This document shows, one piece after another, positions 26,352 through 35,400 of a DNA stretch of 44,202 nt. The translations under genes and the position numbers were made by a program. The notes beneath the pieces were generated by a model, which did not search any database, was not told the origin of the DNA, and saw only the letters and a program-made list of their open reading frames with translations. Source of the DNA: a bacterium (lineage in GTDB: Bacteria > Bacillota > Clostridia > Oscillospirales > Acutalibacteraceae); assembly GCA_022774755.1 (NCBI GenBank), contig JALFLK010000018.1, positions 1 through 44,202 on the forward strand, in the 5' to 3' direction. The stretch's first letter is position 1. Every line of letters starts with the position of its first letter.

Positions 26352-26369
26352 TATGACAAGTTGTCATAA
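26351..26369. promoter_or_regulatory. Palindromic operator, probably for the adjacent TetR protein
   Basis: TTATGACAA-G-TTGTCATAA is a perfect 9+1+9 palindrome spanning the end of the -10 and the predicted transcription start, 21 nt before the tetR ATG. Position and symmetry are those of an autoregulatory TetR operator. Confidence 0.75.
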
Positions 26370-26390
26370 CAATGTTTTGGGGGTGAAAAT

Positions 26391-27023
26391 ATGATTAAAA
26401 AGACCTTCTATAATTTGCCCAAAGAAAAGCAGGAGCGCATTGTCAATGCTGTAAGAAAGGAATTCAGCAAGGAACCCCAGGAAAAAGCCTCCATAAACCG
26501 AATAATTAAGGAAGCAAATATATCAAGGGGAAGCTTTTATCAGTATTTTGACGACAAGGTGGATTTGATTGAGCTGTTGGTAGGCGACCTGTTTTCGCAA
26601 ATCAGCAATTACTACATTGAGCTTTTATCAAAAAATGACGGAAATATTTTTACGGTGAGCATTTTGCTCTATGACAAAACCGTTGAGCTTATTGACGAAA
26701 AAGGCGACGCAGACTTTGTTAAAAATATTCTGTCGGGAATCAGAGTTAACAGCGAGCTTGTTTACAACTATCTATATCACAGATTTTCAAAGGAAAACGC
26801 CACCGATAAAATCCGTGAGATAATTAAAGATTACATCAATCCCAAATACCTTAACTGCAAGGACTTTGAAGAAATCGTAATTGTGGTTGAGATAATCCAT
26901 ATGGTGATTCAGGGGGCGCTTGTGGATGTATTTGCCCGAAAAACCAACAAGGACAAAGCACGGGAAACAATGAGAAGGAAGATTGAGCTTCTTAAAAAAG
27001 GATTTGAGGCAAAAAATCTTTAA
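26391..27023 (+). CDS. TetR/AcrR-family transcriptional repressor
   Basis: A 210-residue protein with the TetR N-terminal helix-turn-helix at about residues 10-55 (ERIVNAVRKEFSK, ASINRIIKEANISRGSFYQYFDDK). The ligand-binding C-terminus is variable and gives no clue to the inducer. GGGGGTG lies about 6 nt before the ATG. It is followed after 48 nt by an RND exporter on the same strand. The palindrome over its own promoter suggests that it represses both genes until a substrate of the pump binds. This local-regulator arrangement is common for drug or lipid exporters. Confidence 0.92.
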   Translation: MIKKTFYNLPKEKQERIVNAVRKEFSKEPQEKASINRIIKEANISRGSFYQYFDDKVDLIELLVGDLFSQISNYYIELLSKNDGNIFTVSILLYDKTVELIDEKGDADFVKNILSGIRVNSELVYNYLYHRFSKENATDKIREIIKDYINPKYLNCKDFEEIVIVVEIIHMVIQGALVDVFARKTNKDKARETMRRKIELLKKGFEAKNL

Positions 27024-27071
27024 ATTATCAACAAACAATAATCAACCTACTTTCAGAAAAGGAAATACTCT

Positions 27072-30000
27072 ATGATTGAAAAATTCAGCGTAAAAAAACC
27101 GATGACAGTTTTTGTGGCGGTTGTTTTGGTTTTGGTATTGGGCGTTGTGTCGTTTATGAATATGACGCCGGACTTGATGCCGAACCTTGACCTCCCCTAT
27201 GTAATGGTAATGACTACATATCCGGGGCAGTCGCCGGAATCGGTGGAAAAAACCGTATCCGCACCCTTGGAATCGTCAATGGCTACTATTGAGAACATTA
27301 AAAATGTCAACTCAACCTCTGCGGAAAATTACTCTCTGATAACACTTGAGTTTGAGGACAACACAAATATGGACTCCGCTACCATTGACATTCGGGGAAA
27401 AATCGACACGGTAAAGGCTATGTGGCCTGAGGGCGTAGGCGCACCTGTAATTCTGAAAATCAACCCCAACATTATGCCTGCCGAAATGGTTGCGGTAAAC
27501 TACGAGGGCAAGGACAGACGTGAGCTTTCAAGATATCTTAACGACAAGCTTTTGAATCAGCTTGAGGGCATTGACGGCGTTGCAGGAGTGACCACTCTGG
27601 GCGTTCTGGAGGAAAGCGAAAATGTTGTTATAAATCAAAGCAAGATTAATGCCCTTAACGATAAAATCGAAAACGCTCTGAATGAAAAATTCGGCGAAGC
27701 CGAAGATCAGCTTAACGAAGCAAAGCAAACAATAAACGACAATATTGAGCAGGCAGGCGACGGCGCAAAACAACTTGACAGCGCAAAACAGCAGTTAAAC
27801 GCCAAACAGCAGGAGGTTTCTGCTCAGCTTGCCGACGCCTCGGGAGCACTCAGCGCAAAACAGCTGGAGCTTTTGCAGACAAAGCTTCAGCTTATGAACA
27901 AGGAAGATGAGCTTTTAAGCCAAAAGCAACAGCTCCAAGCCGTTTACGAACAGCTTGCAAAGCTTAAGGAATCCTACGACAGGCTGACGCTCCAAAAACA
28001 AGAGCTTGAAGAAAAATATGAATTTTTAGATGAGCTTAACAAAAAATACACCGAGCTTAAAGCACAGCTTGAGAAATATCTGCCGGGCTCTGAGGAATAT
28101 GAGAATATTATCGCTCAGCTTGAAGAAATAGACAAACAGCTTGAAGCCCGGGGCATTACCGGGGCGGAGCTTGCACAAAAAGCGGAGGAGGCAAGCCGTG
28201 CCCTTGAAACGGTTATCAACTCCATTGATACAATAGAAAGCACCGTCACCTCTATGGGATACAAAATCGACGACTTTTTCAACAACACCGTGCCGGAGAT
28301 GAAGTCCTCAATCGATCAGATTGACAGCGGAGTTTCCGCCATAGAAACAGCCCTTGCACAGCTTGAAAACGGAGAAATCACCGTAAGCTCCGCTTTATCT
28401 CAGCTTTCGGCACAGGAAAGCTCCGCAAACTTCCAGATGAGCACGGCAATGTCTGAAATTATTTCAAATCAATCGGTACTAAAGCTCACGGTTTCACAGC
28501 TTGACTCTGCTCAAAAGGAAATCGACTCCTCAATGGCAGAGTTACAGGAAAAGAAAGATTCTGCCCTTAAGGCGGCTGACGCAGAAAAAGCCGTCACAAT
28601 GGACAACATCTCAAAAATTCTCACGGCGCAGAACTTCTCTATGCCGGCAGGATACATTACAGATGACAAAAATCAAAAATATATGGTTCGTGTTGGAGAC
28701 GAAATAACAAGCGAAGAACAGCTAAGCGACCTGGTGCTTTTGGATTTGGGCATTGAGGGCATTGACCCCATAAAGGTATCGGATGTTGCCGATGTTTTCA
28801 TCACCGATAATTCAGACGAAATTTATGCGAAAATAAACGGCGACAACGGTATTCTGCTGAGCTTTACAAAGCAGTCCAACTACGCAACCGCACAGGTCTC
28901 AGACAATATTAACACAAAATTCAAGGAGCTTTCCCAAGAAAATGAGGGGCTTACCTTTACCACCCTTATGGACCAGGGTAAATACATTTATCTTATTATA
29001 AACAGCGTGCTTCAAAACCTTTTGTTCGGCGCAATCCTTGCAATAATCATACTCTTTATTTTCCTTAAAGACATTAAGCCTACTGCCGTAATCGCCTGTT
29101 CAATACCAATCAGCGTAATTTTTGCCATTGTGCTGATGTATTTCAGCGGTGTTTCGCTGAATATGATTTCCCTGTCGGGACTTGCAATCGGCGTAGGTAT
29201 GCTTGTTGACAATTCGGTTGTTGTTATTGAGAATATTTACAGGCTCAAAAACCTGGGCTATTCGCCCATTAAAGCGGCTATGAACGGCGCAAAGCAGGTT
29301 GCCGGAGCCATTACGGCGTCAACTCTGACCACCGTGTGCGTATTCCTGCCGATTGTTTTCGTTCAGGGACTTACCAGACAAATTTTCACCGATATGGCGC
29401 TTACTATCGGCTACTCCCTTTTGGCAAGCCTGATTGTAGCTTTAACCCTTGTTCCGGCAATGGGACAAAGAATGTTCAAAAACACAAAGCCCAAGGAGCA
29501 TAAGTTATTTGATAAAATAGTGGGTAAATACGAAAAATCTCTGAGCTTTACCCTAAGACACAGGGCGTCAGCGCTGATTATTGCCGTTGTTCTGCTGTTT
29601 GGCTGTACGGCGCTGGCATTCTTAAAGGGATTCAGCTTTATGCCTCAGATGTCGTCAACAGAAATTTCAATCAGCGCAGAAATGCCCAAAAACAACACCT
29701 TTGAAGAAACGGCTGAAACCGCAGACAAACTCAACGATATTTTATCACAGGATTTTGACTGCTTCGACACCGTGGGCGTGCTCATAGGCGGTATGAGCGG
29801 AATGATTGGAATGTCAACAGGAGAAGCGGACCCATCGTCAATATCTGCATACGCCGTTCTCAAACCTGAGTATCAAAAGCAAAGCAACGATATTGCAAAA
29901 CAGCTTGAGGATAAGCTCAGCTCTCTTGAGGGGGAATTTTCCGTAGAAGGAAGCTCCTCAACCGGCTCAACGGGCGCATTGCTGGGAGAAGGCGTGGAGA

Positions 30001-31109
30001 TAAAGCTTTACGGAAACGACCTTGACGCTCTCAAATCGACAGCCGAGGATATGGCTGAAATAATGGAAAATATCGACGGAATTGACACGGCTGAAACAAG
30101 CATAGACGCAACTACTCCCGAAATAAAGGTAACCGTTGATAAATATAAGGCTATTCAGAAGAATCTTACAGTTGCTCAGGTTTATCAGCAGGTGGCTGAG
30201 GCTCTTAAAACAAAAAACACCGCAACTGCTCTTACAAATGACGAACAGGGCGACATTGACGTGGTTGTGGTTGACAAAACCGATCAGGTAAAATCTGCCG
30301 AAGATGTTATGAATATTCCCATTACATACACCACCGCAGATAAAGAAGAAAAAACAGTCCGTCTGTCGGAAATTGCCGTCGTTTCACGTTCTGACTCAAT
30401 GAATTCCATCAGCCGTGAAAATCAGCAGAGATACCTGACAATAGCAGGTACCGTAAAAGACGGCTACACCACCACAGCCGTTACAAATGCGGTTAAGGAT
30501 AGGTTCAGCGATTACAGCCTGCCGTCCGGCTTTTCCATAGAATATACAGGAGCAGACGCAACTACGATGGAAGCTATGGGTCAGCTTTCTCTTATGCTCT
30601 TGCTGGGAGTTATTATGATTTATCTGATAATGGTAGCCCAGTTCCAGAGCCTGAAGTCACCCTTTATCGTAATGTTTACAATCCCTCTCGCCTGCACCGG
30701 CGGATTTTTGGGACTGCTTGTTACAGGCAACGATGTAAGCGTTGTAGCTATGCTGGGATTTGTAATGCTGTTCGGAATAATTGTTAATAACGGCATTGTG
30801 CTGGTAGATTACATTAACCAACTGCGCCTTGAGGGCAAAGAAAAGCACACCGCACTTATCGAGGCAGGAAAAACAAGATTGCGTCCCATACTTATGACCG
30901 CACTTACAACCGTTTTCGGTCTTTTGATAACGGCACTTGGCTCCGGAACGGGAACAGAGATGATTCAGCCCCTTGCTGTGGTTTGCATAGGCGGTCTCTT
31001 GTACGGAACAATTACCACCCTTTACATTGTCCCGATTTTGTATGACCTATTTAACAAAAAGCCCCTGCGCAGGGTTTCGCAAGAGGATTTGGAAGAAATC
31101 GACGAATAA
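27072..31109 (+). CDS. RND-family exporter with a large coiled-coil insertion
   Basis: An AcrB/SwrC-like proton-driven exporter of 1345 residues, compared with about 1030 for the usual family member. Residues 10-32 form the first membrane helix, followed by the first extracellular domain (DLPYVMVMTTYPGQSPESVE). From about 193 to 516 there is a Glu/Gln/Lys/Leu-rich heptad region that should form a long antiparallel coiled coil. It splits the conserved segment that normally runs from a KINAL-type strand to NISKILTAQNFSMPAG. The rest is standard: helices 2-6 with GLAIGVGMLVDNSVVVIENIYR (proton relay), a second extracellular domain, and helices 8-12. AAAGGA precedes the ATG. No adaptor or outer-membrane gene is present, as expected for a single-membrane cell. 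Substrate unknown. Confidence 0.9.
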   Translation: MIEKFSVKKPMTVFVAVVLVLVLGVVSFMNMTPDLMPNLDLPYVMVMTTYPGQSPESVEKTVSAPLESSMATIENIKNVNSTSAENYSLITLEFEDNTNMDSATIDIRGKIDTVKAMWPEGVGAPVILKINPNIMPAEMVAVNYEGKDRRELSRYLNDKLLNQLEGIDGVAGVTTLGVLEESENVVINQSKINALNDKIENALNEKFGEAEDQLNEAKQTINDNIEQAGDGAKQLDSAKQQLNAKQQEVSAQLADASGALSAKQLELLQTKLQLMNKEDELLSQKQQLQAVYEQLAKLKESYDRLTLQKQELEEKYEFLDELNKKYTELKAQLEKYLPGSEEYENIIAQLEEIDKQLEARGITGAELAQKAEEASRALETVINSIDTIESTVTSMGYKIDDFFNNTVPEMKSSIDQIDSGVSAIETALAQLENGEITVSSALSQLSAQESSANFQMSTAMSEIISNQSVLKLTVSQLDSAQKEIDSSMAELQEKKDSALKAADAEKAVTMDNISKILTAQNFSMPAGYITDDKNQKYMVRVGDEITSEEQLSDLVLLDLGIEGIDPIKVSDVADVFITDNSDEIYAKINGDNGILLSFTKQSNYATAQVSDNINTKFKELSQENEGLTFTTLMDQGKYIYLIINSVLQNLLFGAILAIIILFIFLKDIKPTAVIACSIPISVIFAIVLMYFSGVSLNMISLSGLAIGVGMLVDNSVVVIENIYRLKNLGYSPIKAAMNGAKQVAGAITASTLTTVCVFLPIVFVQGLTRQIFTDMALTIGYSLLASLIVALTLVPAMGQRMFKNTKPKEHKLFDKIVGKYEKSLSFTLRHRASALIIAVVLLFGCTALAFLKGFSFMPQMSSTEISISAEMPKNNTFEETAETADKLNDILSQDFDCFDTVGVLIGGMSGMIGMSTGEADPSSISAYAVLKPEYQKQSNDIAKQLEDKLSSLEGEFSVEGSSSTGSTGALLGEGVEIKLYGNDLDALKSTAEDMAEIMENIDGIDTAETSIDATTPEIKVTVDKYKAIQKNLTVAQVYQQVAEALKTKNTATALTNDEQGDIDVVVVDKTDQVKSAEDVMNIPITYTTADKEEKTVRLSEIAVVSRSDSMNSISRENQQRYLTIAGTVKDGYTTTAVTNAVKDRFSDYSLPSGFSIEYTGADATTMEAMGQLSLMLLLGVIMIYLIMVAQFQSLKSPFIVMFTIPLACTGGFLGLLVTGNDVSVVAMLGFVMLFGIIVNNGIVLVDYINQLRLEGKEKHTALIEAGKTRLRPILMTALTTVFGLLITALGSGTGTEMIQPLAVVCIGGLLYGTITTLYIVPILYDLFNKKPLRRVSQEDLEEIDE

Positions 31110-31125
31110 TCATCAGGGATTTATA

Positions 31126-31170
31126 ACGCTATAATTTATAATGCTATAATTTATAATGCTATAATTTTAA
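31126..31170 (+). repeat. Three 15-nt tandem units
   Basis: Units 31126-31140, 31141-31155 and 31156-31170 follow ATGCTATAATTTATA with one or two changes in the outer copies. They lie directly after the RND stop and contain TATAAT-like strings. Confidence 0.8.
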
Positions 31171-31178
31171 AGTTATAA

Positions 31179-31358
31179 TTAAAGAAACACTGAATAAATC
31201 ACATCATAAGATTGTTTGCACATCTTGCTTGCATCTTTTCCGTCAGCCTGCCTAAAAAATCCTCGTAATGCGTCAGTATTACTGCGGTTTGTTTGTGCAA
31301 CCTGACAAAAAATCTGACGGCGCAATATGCACAAACGATTTAGTCATTGCTTCCTTAA
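31179..31358. mobile_element. MITE-like element with TTAA-bounded inverted ends
   Basis: The 22-nt left end (31179-31200) and the inverted right end (31337-31358) match at 18 of 22 positions, and both begin and end with TTAA. The 180-bp interior contains further inverted segments (GTTTGTGCA near 31290 with TGCACAAAC at 31328-31336; CCGTCAG near 31239 with CTGACGG at 31314-31320). There is no coding capacity. The shape is that of a non-autonomous miniature transposable element with a TTAA target duplication. No transposase is present in the window. Confidence 0.55.
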
Positions 31359-31383
31359 AAATCTATAACGGAGAGATTATAAA

Positions 31384-32223
31384 ATGAAAAACAAACAGAA
31401 AGCGGTGTTATCATTGGCGGTGTCGCTGATTTTTACAGCCGCCGCAGCAGCATTGTTTTACTTTACATTCTGCAATATTTTTTACCGGATCGACGGAAAA
31501 AATCCCCCTATAAATCCCGGTGAAAGCACGGTGCAAAACGGCAAATCGGCGTCACTTATGCTTTGCAATATGTTTTCGGATAATACCAACATAAAAGAGC
31601 ATATACTGTTTGGAAAATCAATTTACGCAGACGGCGACAGCGTAAGCGCAGGCGACGGCTCCGACCACTACGCCTACGCCGAATTTATCCGTGACAGGAA
31701 TAATATGAGGCTTGTAAACCGCAGTAAAGGCGGAACAACCCTTGCCCTGAGAGATGACAGAAGCGACAGCATCTATGAGCGAATCCGAGAGCTTGACGGC
31801 GAATACGACTATCTGCTTATTGAGGGCGGATACAACGATGTGTTCCGAGGGCTTTCCTTAGGCTCTCCCACCCACAGCCGAAGCTCCGAGGATTTTGACC
31901 TGCACACAATCTACGGCGCAACTGACGAAATCTGCCGTATTCTCCAAACAAAATACCCCGATACAAAAAAGCTCTTTGTGCTTGGTCACAAAATGAAAGA
32001 CGAGTATGAAATCCCCCAACAAAATGCCTGGAATGCAATCAAAGAACCCCTAAACAAGTGGGGTATTCCCTACATTGACATTTATGAGGAAACAGGGCTT
32101 ACCTCGGATGAATATGACCGGGAATATCAGGTGTTTAACCAGGACGACGGTATTCACCCCACAAAAAAAGCCTACGAAAAATTTTATGTGCCTGTAATTG
32201 AAGAAAAGCTGAAATCCCTGTAA
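31384..32223 (+). CDS. Membrane-anchored SGNH/GDSL-type hydrolase
   Basis: A 279-residue predicted esterase or deacetylase. Residues 8-32 form one hydrophobic helix, a signal anchor or uncleaved signal peptide, so the enzyme domain faces outward. The SGNH blocks are visible: ADGDSVSAG (nucleophile S86), the block II glycine in NRSKGGTTLA, IEGGYNDV with the block III Asn, and DGIHPTKKAY with the catalytic Asp-His. The substrate is unknown; acylated polysaccharide or cell-wall glycans are the usual targets of secreted members. The ribosome binding site is GGAGAG. It sits after the MITE-like element and is followed by a terminator. Confidence 0.88.
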   Translation: MKNKQKAVLSLAVSLIFTAAAAALFYFTFCNIFYRIDGKNPPINPGESTVQNGKSASLMLCNMFSDNTNIKEHILFGKSIYADGDSVSAGDGSDHYAYAEFIRDRNNMRLVNRSKGGTTLALRDDRSDSIYERIRELDGEYDYLLIEGGYNDVFRGLSLGSPTHSRSSEDFDLHTIYGATDEICRILQTKYPDTKKLFVLGHKMKDEYEIPQQNAWNAIKEPLNKWGIPYIDIYEETGLTSDEYDREYQVFNQDDGIHPTKKAYEKFYVPVIEEKLKSL

Positions 32224-32267
32224 GCCCTGTAAATAAATACAAACAAAATCGTTATAAACAGCAGAGT

Positions 32268-32317
32268 CATTATACACAGCAAGATCCATTATACACATCA
32301 AACATTATACACATCAA
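32268..32317 (+). repeat. Three short direct repeats
   Basis: CATTATACACAKCAA occurs at 32268-32282, 32287-32301 and 32303-32317, between the SGNH gene and its terminator. Confidence 0.75.
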
Positions 32318-32320
32318 AAA

Positions 32321-32356
32321 ACGGAACGGTATGCAAAAGCACGCCGTTCCGTCTTT
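32321..32356 (+). terminator. Intrinsic terminator after the SGNH hydrolase
   Basis: ACGGAACGG (32321-32329) pairs with CCGTTCCGT (32344-32352), with an inner TGC-AAAA-GCA stem and CTTTTA after it. It may also serve the converging gene on the minus strand, since an A run precedes it. Confidence 0.82.
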
Positions 32357-32432
32357 TATTCCAATGATTTTATTGAATTAACAATAAAGCCTGCTGTCGG
32401 CTTACACATATAGTTGGCTTAAACAGCCTGAT

Positions 32433-35400
32433 TCAGACTAACTTAGCCATCATCATTTGCAGATATGATGCGTCGGAAATATTGACCTCTCCGTTGCCGT
32501 CAACATCGCAAGCCAAAACATCTACATTGTCTGTGGCAAGCTTAGCCATATACATCTGAATTACAGATACATCAAGTATAGAAACCACGCCGTCGCCGTT
32601 TGCGTCGCCTATCAGCCTTTCTGCCTTATATGTAAACTCTTTGCCGAAAATATTAAATGTTGCGGTGCCCTCGGTTATTGTGAACCAAATACCTACATTC
32701 CAGGAATTTTCGTAGTATTTCTGCAATACATCATTATTCATATAAAGCACGCCTTTGCAGATACTGTCGTTTCTTTCGTTGTAAGTGTATCCGTAGCTGT
32801 CGCTGAAATCAACATCGGTTACGGTTCCGTCATTAAAGTAAACTCTCAGCACGGTATCGGTAATCATATCTCCGCTGAAAGGAGCCGTCAGCTTACTGCC
32901 GGGCTTTTTGACAAGCTCAATTTTATCTATCGGTGTTTCAACTCCGTAAATCGAGAATTCAGCCTGATGACCGCAAGCATCAACCGTTATGGTGTTCTCT
33001 CCGTACAAAACATTATTGAGCACATTGGTATCGGGTTTCATACAATCGGCAGAATAAAAAATTTCTCCACAGGCAAGCTCTGATTGAAGAATGTAGCTTT
33101 CTCCGCTTGCCAGGTATGCTGTAATTTCAATTCCGTTTCTGTTGAACCAATCAGTGTAGCCTGCATAATAATTGACATTATTTGGAGTTTTGGTAACCTC
33201 TATTTTGCTTATGCTGTCGCTGTCAACACCGTAAACCGTGTATTGAGCAGTTTTTCCGCCCATTGTAAGGGTAATAACATTTTCACCGATTACAGGCATA
33301 AGATCACCATATTTTACATTTTCTCCTGTTAAAGTAAAGGAGTTTGCGTAGCTGTCAGAACTTACAAAAGTATATTGCTTTTGTGTTCCGTCGGCAAAAT
33401 TCATATTGATTGTCAGTCCGTCAGCGTAACCGTATACATAATATGATTCACCGGCGATAAAGTGATTTATATCAGGTCCGTTTACAATTTCTATACTTTC
33501 CAGAGCGTAAGCCTTAACAACGAACTCAGTTGTTTTACCTGCGCCGTTTACAGTCACCGTGTGTTCTCCTGCTGAGGGTGTGAACAACACATTGTCGTAT
33601 TCATCTGTTGTGATACAGGAGCCTGAGTAGCTGAGGCTGTTCAGGAACTCATTGTCCCTGTAATTGTCACTTGAGTAAGTATAGCTTGTTCCATCGGTAA
33701 AGTTTACAGTAACCTCAAGCGACTTAGTAAGGTATGAAATACTATAGGTGCTACCCTCCAGGAATATATCGTTGCCGGGAGTATAGGAACACTCAATGCT
33801 CCGTACTTCTTTGGCTGTCAGGACAACATCTGCGGATTTTCCTGCATAAGTCACCGTTACTGTGTTTTCACCGGCAACAGGCGTTATTATTCCATTGGCA
33901 ACATTATTGCCCGAATACTCAAGATAGCTGCTGATTTTCCAGTCGTTACCCACATATGTTTTGCTTGTGCCGTCGGAAAAAGTCATCCTAAATTCCGCTG
34001 ACTCCAGACATTCGCTTAAATTATAGCCTACACCGGCAGCATATTCATACTGAACAGGCTGTTTTGTCACCTCAAGGTCTGTAACCTTTAAAGCACTTAT
34101 TTCAAAATCTGCGGATTTACCGCAATAGGTTAATGTTATTGTGTTCAATCCCTCTTTGGGAGTAATGATGTATTGACCGTATTCGCCTTTGGTTACAGTA
34201 TCGCCCGAGATTTGCAGATTTGAATCTGAGTCCAAAGCGTCGGCACGGCAGATTTCGCTTGTTTTGTCAGAATACGAAAGCCTGATGTCCATTCCGTCAA
34301 GGATAGAATACAGATAATATGTATTCCCCTCAACAAAGTCGGTTTTCTCAGGCGGTGCAACAACCTCAATACCCGTGAGCTCTACACCGGTAAAGGTGAT
34401 TTGGTCGGTTTTTCCGCTGCAGGTAACGGTTATTACATTTTCTCCCAAATTAGGATTCATATATCGGTCGTCGTCTTCGTCAACGCAGTCACCGGAAAAC
34501 GTTAAGTTATAGCTGAAGAAATTCCAGTCGTAGTCGGGGGTGTAAGTTCTGCTTGTGCCGTCGGCATAGTAAACCGTTGCTTTTTCAAGATAATCGGTAA
34601 TGTAGTACTTCCGACCCAACAAAAGCTTTTTATTGTCTAACGACGGCTTTAACTCTATGCTGTCAAGCTCATATGCATAAAGGGTAAAATCTGCAGTTTT
34701 TCCGCCCACATTAACCGTTATCACATTTTCTCCCGATACAGGCGTCATATAATAGCCCCGTTCATCAACGCAATCGCCCGAATATGATATATCATCGTTA
34801 AAGAATTCCCAATCATCGCCGGGGGTGTATGTTTTGCCGGTGCCGTCTGAATAATATACCCTTACACTTGCAATATAGTTTTCGATATAGTACTCATTTC
34901 CTGCAATAAGGTCGGGTTTGCCTGACGCCTTGGTAATTTCTATGTTTACAACATTAACGGCATTCAAAATCAGCTCTGTAGTTTTTCCGCCCAGCGAAAG
35001 TGTGATTACATTTTTGCCCTCAGAGAGGGTCATATAACCCCTTTCTTCATCAACGCAGTCACCCGAATATTCAAGCTCAGTACAATAAAATACCCAGTCA
35101 TCACTGCGCCGGAAAACATCACAGGTTCCGTTTGTGTAGTTTACGGTTAATTCCATACCGTAGAGATTTTCCGTAATTTCATACTCTTTTCCTGCGGTAA
35201 AGCTTGTTTTTGATGGGAGCTTTGTAACCTCAATGTCTGCAACTTCAACGCCCGTAATCGTAAAGTCATCGGTTTTTCCCATAAAACTAACCGTTATTAC
35301 GTTTTCTCCCAAAGCGAGGTTCATATTATATCCGTATTCAACACAATCGCCTGAATACTCTAACTGACTGTCAAAGAAATACCAGTCATCTTCATAGGTA

